In this document: piece after piece, positions 59,301-64,000 of the stretch
Layout of the letters: the number at the start of each line of letters is the position of its first letter
Position numbering within the stretch: position 1 is the stretch's first letter
Assembly: GCF_043641665.1 (NCBI RefSeq)
Contig: NC_092190.1
Coordinates: 9,258,048-9,322,047, forward strand
Direction of reading: 5' to 3'
DNA: 64,000 bases
Source of the DNA: Enoplosus armatus
Lineage: Eukaryota; Chordata; Actinopteri; Centrarchiformes; Enoplosidae
Translations under genes and position numbers: made by a program
The notes under the pieces: model-generated
Database searches by the model: none
The model's input: the letters and a program-made list of their open reading frames with translations, nothing else
Told to the model about the DNA's origin: nothing

Positions 59301-62300
59301 CTCCAGTGCAGTTTCAGACCAAACCCGACCCGTATGAATTTCCCCACAGTCCTCCAAAGCAATCTCCTGTTTTTCTGGAGCAATCCATCTCACAAGGAGC
59401 CAATGAGGAGAGACCTAAACCTCCACCCCCCAGCTACCAGGAGGCTATAAAAGCCACAGAAAGCCACCTACTCCCAAAACGGCTCCAGCCATCCTGTCAA
59501 GTTGATTCAAATACTGAAAAGACTCCTCTTTCACCTGCATCACGCTGTCTTTCACATTCTCCAATTCGACTTAACGGAAGTCACCACAATGCCTTTTCAT
59601 CTGACTCTGCCTTTCCAAACACAACCAACGTAACAGCCAAACCTCATCCTCCCACTGAAAAGTCACCGTCATGTAAGTCTTCAGCGCAGCTGCTGGCACA
59701 GACAGGAGGTTTGATCTCTGAGTTCTACTCTCACTCGCGTTTACACCAGATCTCCACATGGAGGTCCTGCTTTTCTGAGTATGTCAACGAACTGCACAGC
59801 AAACGAAAAGCAGCGGGTGGAGCCTCCTTTCCTGGGAAAGACCGACTGAGAAAATCTGTGGCCCAGCGTTTTACAGACAGTCGAGGTAGGAAAGGTGTTT
59901 TTATTTTGTCAAAGAAGAGTGTATTTGGGTGTCATCGTGGCTCAGTGTCCAAGAAGCAACTTTCCTCTGATCTGGTATGTATTTATTTGTGTGGTCAGGC
60001 ACGTCGGCACCCGCAAGTGTTAAATCTTGTATTCTTCATGTGGACATGGACTGTTTCTTTGTGTCTGTGGGGATTCGACATCGACCAGAGCTCAAAGGTA
60101 AGGCACCTTTTGTCTGCCAGTGAAACATGTTCATATGTAACGTTCATAGGATAGTCTACATTCAGTCAGTGCTCCTGGTTGAGTTCATGGTATTCTTGCA
60201 GGTAAGCCTGTAGCTGTGACCAGTAACCGTGGACAGGGCAGAGTGCCCCTGAGGCCCGGGGCCCACCCTCAGCTGGAGCTGCAGTACTACCAGAGGAAAC
60301 AAACTCATCCTCCAACCGGTGAGATTGTCATGCCCAGCCTGTTTTCCTGGCTCAGTGTATTTCCTGTATTTTCCTGTACATGTCTTACTTTATTGTAGCA
60401 TGCTTGACTAAGCCATTGTTCTGCCTCTCAGAGAGGGCAGATGAGGATCTACACAGAACTCCTTCACAAGAGAGTCCTGAGTCCCATGCCAACGGAGTGG
60501 ACCAGGATGCTGCTACTCTCTCAATGGCAGAGATTGCATCCTGCAGTTATGAGGCTAGGTAAGATATACACACACACACTCATGGACATTTCATTTATAT
60601 TAAACGGCACAGATCAGTATTTTGCTCTAACCGCAATGTCAATAAATCTGTTGTCTCTCACAGGCAGGTGGGCGTGAGGAACGGGATGTTTTTTGGCAAA
60701 GCAAAACAGCTGTGTCCTTCCCTGCAGTCAGTCCCATATGATTTTGAGGCCTATAAAGAGGTGGCTCTCACCATGTATGAGACTCTGGCAGGGTAAGAAG
60801 AACTACCTGGTCACTTCCCTGTCCTTTACATGCAAAATGACCTAAAGCACATTTTCTCATTGATTTCTTCTTTGCAGTTATACCCATGACATTGAGGCTC
60901 TGAGCTGTGATGAAGTGTTGATAGACGGCTCGGCTCTGCTAGCTGAGTTGGGCATCAACCCAGAAGATCTGGCCAAAGCAATCAGAGCAGACATCAAGGA
61001 GAAAACAGGATGCTGTGCGTCAGTGGGCATGGGTGAGTTTATGTTTGTTTTATACTGTAAAATAGATCAAGACAGTGTTCCTATTTTACAAACTCATCTG
61101 CATCAAACTGCCCATCTATTCAGGGTCCAACATCCTTTTGGCCCGGCTGGCAACCCGTAAGGCCAAGCCAGATGGGCAATATTTCTTGAAGTCTGAAGAA
61201 GTGGATGATTTCATCAGGGACCTGCCGGTGACCAGCTTACCAGGTAGATACAGCACCACCTGCTGGTCATGGCCTGCAGTCTTTAGTCTTTCAGCTTTTT
61301 TCTGCTAAATATTTTGATTGTCTCTTTTTTTTTTTTTTCTAGGCGTTGGGCCTGTTATGGGCAGAAAGCTGGCTGCTATGGGTGTGAGGTCATGTGGGGA
61401 CCTTCAACAGATGTCTCTGTCTCAGCTGCAAAAGAAGTTTGGACCCCGGACTGGACAAACCCTGTTCCGCTTCTGTAGGGGTCTAGATGACCGGCCTGTC
61501 CGCTACGAAAAGGAAAGGAAGTCTGTCTCAGCTGAGATGAACTACAACATTCGCTTTACTAAGGTTAGACCTACTTTCTTTCTCCTGTGTCACCTCTTCT
61601 TTTGCGTTTCCCACCTATCTCTCTCATAGCTAATAACTCTCTAACTCTCTTGTTACCTCTGTGACCAGGTTGATGAGGCAGAGTGTTTCCTGACTAACTT
61701 GTCCATGGAGGTGCAAAAACGTTTACAAGAAGCAGGGCTGCGGGGCCGCAGAGTTACCCTTAAGGTCATGGTTCGCAAGGTCGGAGCTCCACTGGAATCT
61801 GCTAAATACGGTGGTCATGGCATATGTGATAACCTAGCCAGGTAAGAATGTTACCAGTGATTGATAATGTTTTCTTTCCGTTGCTTATGCATGTCATTGT
61901 CTCTCTGTAGACTAATTTTTATCGGTCTCTGTTTCTCTCAGGACTGTGATGCTCGCTCAGTCCACTGACAGCGGTCAGCTGATTGCTGCTGCAGTCATCA
62001 AGCTGTTCCATGCCATGAAGCTGCAGGTTCAGGACCTCAGAGGAGTCGGCATCCAGGTTCAGCTTCTTGAAGGAAATCACACTGTCCCCCAGGACTCCAT
62101 GGGCTCCCGGAAGCGCTCCATCAAAGAGATGTTGCTAGACCAGGCATTAAGTGCGAGATCTAGTAACAGAGGTTTGTGTAAAGTCTTTGTGTTTCAATTT
62201 ATGTCTTTTGTTGTCGTCTGTGAAATCAATTGAGTTCAAGATTAATGTTACAGATGCTGCTGACAACAACAAACAGGAAAAGGAAAAGACTTCCTCAACC

Positions 62301-64000
62301 GCAGCCACATCATCTGGCTCCTCTCCACATCTTCTGTCTCCTCCCGAGCCAGTCCCAGGGACAAGCAGAGACCAGCAGGCATGCGGACAAACTCCAAAAC
62401 ATTCTCGATCACGTCTGAACTTCAGTATTGAGGTCCCCTCCCCTTCACAGGTGAAGACTTGAAGAAAAATCAGATTGATTACAGAAGAGCTGAACAACAA
62501 AAATTTTTCAACAACTTGTGTTTCTTTATGATATCCAAGGTGGATCGTTCTGTGTTGGAGGCCTTGCCCGCAGAGCTGAGAGAACAAGTGGAGCAGTCGT
62601 GGACTAATCGGGATGGGAGACCAAGTAACCCTCAGTCACCCAGTCCACAGCCCCCTGCTCCTCTTCCACAGCCTCCCTCTCTGAAGTCTCATCCAACCTC
62701 CCCTCCTTGTCATCCCACCCCTGGTCCTGCACTGTACACTCCACCTGTTGGCACGTTGGTTTTACAGATCCCAGACCAGCCAGACAGTCTGGGAATTGTA
62801 CTGGAACTACCAAACTTCTCACAGGTAAGGATGCAACAGTTTAAGATTTTGCTATTTGATTTTTACAATTATTAACTGGTAATTTAATTATACAACACAA
62901 ACATCTGTCCTTTGTTTTTCTACCTGAGTTTTCTTCACTTTTTTCACCGTTAAAGGTTTTTTTTGGGGGGAGTTTTTCCTCATCCAAATCGAGGGTCTAA
63001 AGATAGAGGGTGTCGTATGCTGTACAGATTGTAAAGCCCCTTGAGGCAAATTTGTGATTTGTGATATTGGGCTATATGAATAATATTGACTCGACTAGAT
63101 ATCTATATTTCCCTGGTTATGTCCTCCCGCTCCAAAGCCAACACATGGATGCATCTGAAGGCATTAAACAGCAAAGAATCATAGTCAAAAGACTGTACTG
63201 CTTTTAAAATGCTTCCAGTTTGAAAACTGTACCTTTTGTAAATAATCCATAAGTCTGTCAGAAGCCAGAAGTTGTCACAGATGATAATGTTCATGTGGAT
63301 ATATTTTCTATGATTTTTCTATGTTAAAATACATAAATATATATTCCTCAAGAGGCACCTTTTTATTTGAAGGTCAAAAGCTTTTCTCCAAATGTGCATG
63401 TTAGTCCCCAATTGTACAAAGCTGATTTCATTTAATTCATTTGTAACTAGACGTTCAACGTCATTCAGTCTCTCGGCTTTCTGACTGCAGGTTGACCCGG
63501 ATGTATTTGCTGCTCTTCCCAAAGAGCTCCAGGAAGAACTGAAGTCTGCTTACAACCGCGTAACAAATGTCCAGGTCCCGGCAAAAATGTCCAAGACCCC
63601 AGGTGAATTAGTTGTAAAGGAATGCGTTTTGCTTTTTTAAAATACTACTATCAGCATGCATATTGTCTTTAGCTCATGCTTTTCCTCTTGGCCTCTCAGC
63701 AGTGGAACAGAAGAATCCACTGTTGCAGCTAAAACAGTCAGGAATTGGCATTGGTCGGTTGAAGCGGCGCTACAAGAGAAAAAATGCAGTGAGCCCTGTT
63801 AAAAAAGGTCCTTCCCCTGTGAAGAGGCGTCACACGACGAACAGCCCTGCCAAAAACGTACCATCTCCTATAAAATCTCGGGAACCAATGAACATACTGA
63901 AGGTGAGCCAATAAACAGTTTCATACATGAAGAGGAAGGTCTTTTTTGTATGGTGGCAGTATGAGAAGGTAGACAATTTATGGCACAGTTCTCACCCGTT
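56249..64000 (+). CDS. rev1: DNA repair protein REV1 (translesion dCMP transferase), partial at right edge
   Basis: Eighteen exons, 1303 codons, in phase throughout. Domains: a short basic N-terminus, BRCT (about residues 50-138), a long Pro/Ser/Gln-rich linker (about 140-520), the N-digit helix FYSHSRLHQISTW (about 525), then the Y-family polymerase core with DMDCFF (Asp596) and SCDE (Asp749, Glu750) as the metal-binding triad. After these come the little finger and two ubiquitin-binding motifs (about 1109-1121 and 1204-1216). The C-terminal domain that docks pol eta/iota/kappa and REV7 lies beyond the window. Known role: REV1 inserts dC opposite lesions and scaffolds polymerase switching in the nucleus. 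Already longer than full human REV1 (1251), mainly because of the linker. Start chosen at the ATG giving MSRDAWTKKK followed by WAERGGYMAAKV; human is MRRGGWRKRA followed by WGGYMAAKV. Confidence 0.96.
57293..57425 (+). CDS. rev1: rev1 exon 2, BRCT start
   Basis: Encodes GGYMAAKVSKLDEQFKLDA and GVSIYVNGYT. Human REV1 has GGYMAAKVQKLEEQF and GVAIYVNGYT. CTGCAG acceptor, ACAG|GTAACA donor. Confidence 0.96.
58123..58291 (+). CDS. rev1: rev1 exon 3, BRCT domain
   Basis: Encodes MMLHGGQFHIYYSRSKTTHI, then IANNLPNCKIQELKGEKVIS and PEWITD, the BRCT core. Phase 1 in, phase 2 out. Confidence 0.97.
58371..58922 (+). CDS. rev1: rev1 exon 4, BRCT end and linker
   Basis: Begins SIKAGRLLPYLQYQLYAKQ, the last BRCT helix, followed by about 165 residues of Ser/Pro/His/Gln-rich linker with little conservation. 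AAACAG acceptor, AAAAAT|GTGAGT donor. Confidence 0.92.
59065..59885 (+). CDS. rev1: rev1 exon 5, linker and N-digit
   Basis: Disordered linker containing a PPSY motif (residues 428-431), then LISEFYSHSRLHQISTWRS, the N-digit helix that flips out template G in REV1. Ends SRG in phase 1 at GTAGG. The frame stays open past the donor, but the next 113 bases are intronic because the polymerase frame resumes only after splicing. Confidence 0.93.
59999..60097 (+). CDS. rev1: rev1 exon 6, palm motif I
   Basis: Encodes SCILHVDMDCFFVSVGIRHR, then PELK. The first catalytic Asp sits in HVDMDCFF. Acceptor GGTCAG, donor AAAG|GTAAGG. Confidence 0.96.
60202..60318 (+). CDS. rev1: rev1 exon 7
   Basis: Encodes KPVAVTSNRGQGRVPLRPGA, then HPQLELQYYQRKQ. 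Human has KPVAVTSNRGTGRAPLRPGA. Acceptor TTGCAG. Confidence 0.96.
60432..60558 (+). CDS. rev1: rev1 exon 8
   Basis: A variable acidic insert, then AEIASCSYEAR, the conserved fingers-domain Tyr-Arg motif. Acceptor CTCAG, donor GCTAG|GTAAGA. Confidence 0.94.
60664..60792 (+). CDS. rev1: rev1 exon 9
   Basis: Encodes QVGVRNGMFFGKAKQLCPSL, then QSVPYDFEAYKEVALTMYET. The human equivalent is IKNGMFFGHAKQLCPNLQAV. Confidence 0.96.
60878..61032 (+). CDS. rev1: rev1 exon 10, catalytic SCDE motif
   Basis: Encodes YTHDIEALSCDEVLIDGSAL, then IKEKTGCCASVGMG. SCDE supplies the second and third metal-binding acidic residues (Asp749, Glu750). Confidence 0.97.
61124..61243 (+). CDS. rev1: rev1 exon 11
   Basis: Encodes SNILLARLATRKAKPDGQYF, then LKSEEVDDFIRDLPVTSLP. 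The human equivalent is SNILLARMATRKAKPDGQYH. Confidence 0.97.
61343..61563 (+). CDS. rev1: rev1 exon 12
   Basis: Encodes VGPVMGRKLAAMGVRSCGDL, then FGPRTGQTLFRFCRGLDDRP and ERKSVSAEMNY. Thumb (helix-hairpin-helix) and start of the little finger. Confidence 0.97.
61669..61841 (+). CDS. rev1: rev1 exon 13, little finger
   Basis: Encodes VDEAECFLTNLSMEVQKRLQ, then RRVTLKVMVRKVGAP and YGGHGICDNLA. Acceptor GACCAG, donor GCCAG|GTAAGA. Confidence 0.96.
61942..62171 (+). CDS. rev1: rev1 exon 14
   Basis: Encodes TVMLAQSTDSGQLIAAAVIK, then MKLQVQDLRGVGIQVQLLEG. End of the polymerase core. Donor AGAG|GTTTGT is slightly weak. Confidence 0.94.
62254..62450 (+). CDS. rev1: rev1 exon 15
   Basis: A Ser/Thr-rich linker ending RLNFSIEVPSPSQ; human has RLNLSIEVPSPSQ. 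Acceptor TTACAG, donor ACAG|GTGAAG. Confidence 0.93.
62540..62824 (+). CDS. rev1: rev1 exon 16, ubiquitin-binding motif 1
   Basis: Begins VDRSVLEALPAELREQVEQ, which is UBM1, then a proline-rich stretch and LQIPDQPDSL and FSQ. The motif binds ubiquitylated PCNA in mammals. Acceptor TCCAAG. Confidence 0.95.
63491..63602 (+). CDS. rev1: rev1 exon 17, ubiquitin-binding motif 2
   Basis: Begins VDPDVFAALPKELQEELKSA, which is UBM2, matching human VDPEVFAALPAELQRELKAA. Acceptor CTGCAG, donor CCCAG|GTGAAT. Confidence 0.96.
63700..63902 (+). CDS. rev1: rev1 exon 18 (last seen in window)
   Basis: Encodes KNPLLQLKQ and a Lys/Arg-rich stretch with three SPVK/SPIK repeats, ending before GTGAGC. Human has KNPLLHLK and a basic SPxK region here. 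The gene continues past the edge. Confidence 0.9.

Noticed and set aside
59886..59998. Continuous ORF through the rev1 exon 5 donor
   Set aside because: The frame is open, but reading on would shift the conserved DMDCFF palm motif out of frame. Splicing as a 113-base intron restores it.

Overview
The window looks like nuclear DNA of a percomorph-type teleost fish. Genes are split into many short exons with GT-AG introns. The encoded proteins are clearly vertebrate. The non-coding DNA is full of (CA)n/(GT)n microsatellites and short foldback (MITE-like) repeats of the kind common in fish. Nothing bacterial, viral or plasmid-like is visible. I built the gene models by hand from splice signals, codon phase continuity and remembered vertebrate homologues; no alignment was run.

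Layout. 1-6365: no gene seen, only microsatellites and unassigned DNA. 7222-29541, minus strand: a complete arhgef7 (beta-PIX, Rac/Cdc42 exchange factor) with 18 shared coding exons and two alternative 3' ends. One end is a single last exon ending SHQN (12136-12344). The other is a three-exon coiled-coil tail ending in the PDZ ligand DETNL (8358-7222). Both give open, in-phase proteins (about 778 and 801 residues). 29542-35400: intergenic, with a foldback repeat at about 31322-31918. About 35400-52181, plus strand: an AF4/FMR2-family gene best matching aff3. It has a giant 1992-bp exon and a well-conserved C-terminal homology domain, but I could not find the family's N-terminal homology domain in the window. 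52182-56248: mostly empty, with one unexplained exon-like ORF. 56249 to the right edge, plus strand: rev1 (DNA translesion polymerase/deoxycytidyl transferase), 18 coding exons. The BRCT domain, polymerase catalytic core and both ubiquitin-binding motifs are present; the C-terminal protein-interaction domain runs off the edge.

The three genes do not form a functional unit: arhgef7 acts in cytoskeletal signalling, aff3 in nuclear transcription elongation, and rev1 in DNA damage tolerance. The aff3-rev1 neighbourhood is the one known in human (2q11.2). Having arhgef7 head-to-head with aff3 differs from human, where ARHGEF7 lies on 13q34. I found no new enzymatic or defence system. The points most worth following are the alternative beta-PIX tails, the missing N-terminal domain and Ser-Pro expansion of aff3, a long inverted repeat inside arhgef7 intron 1, a PPxY motif in the enlarged REV1 linker, and the orphan exon-like ORF near 53.6 kb.
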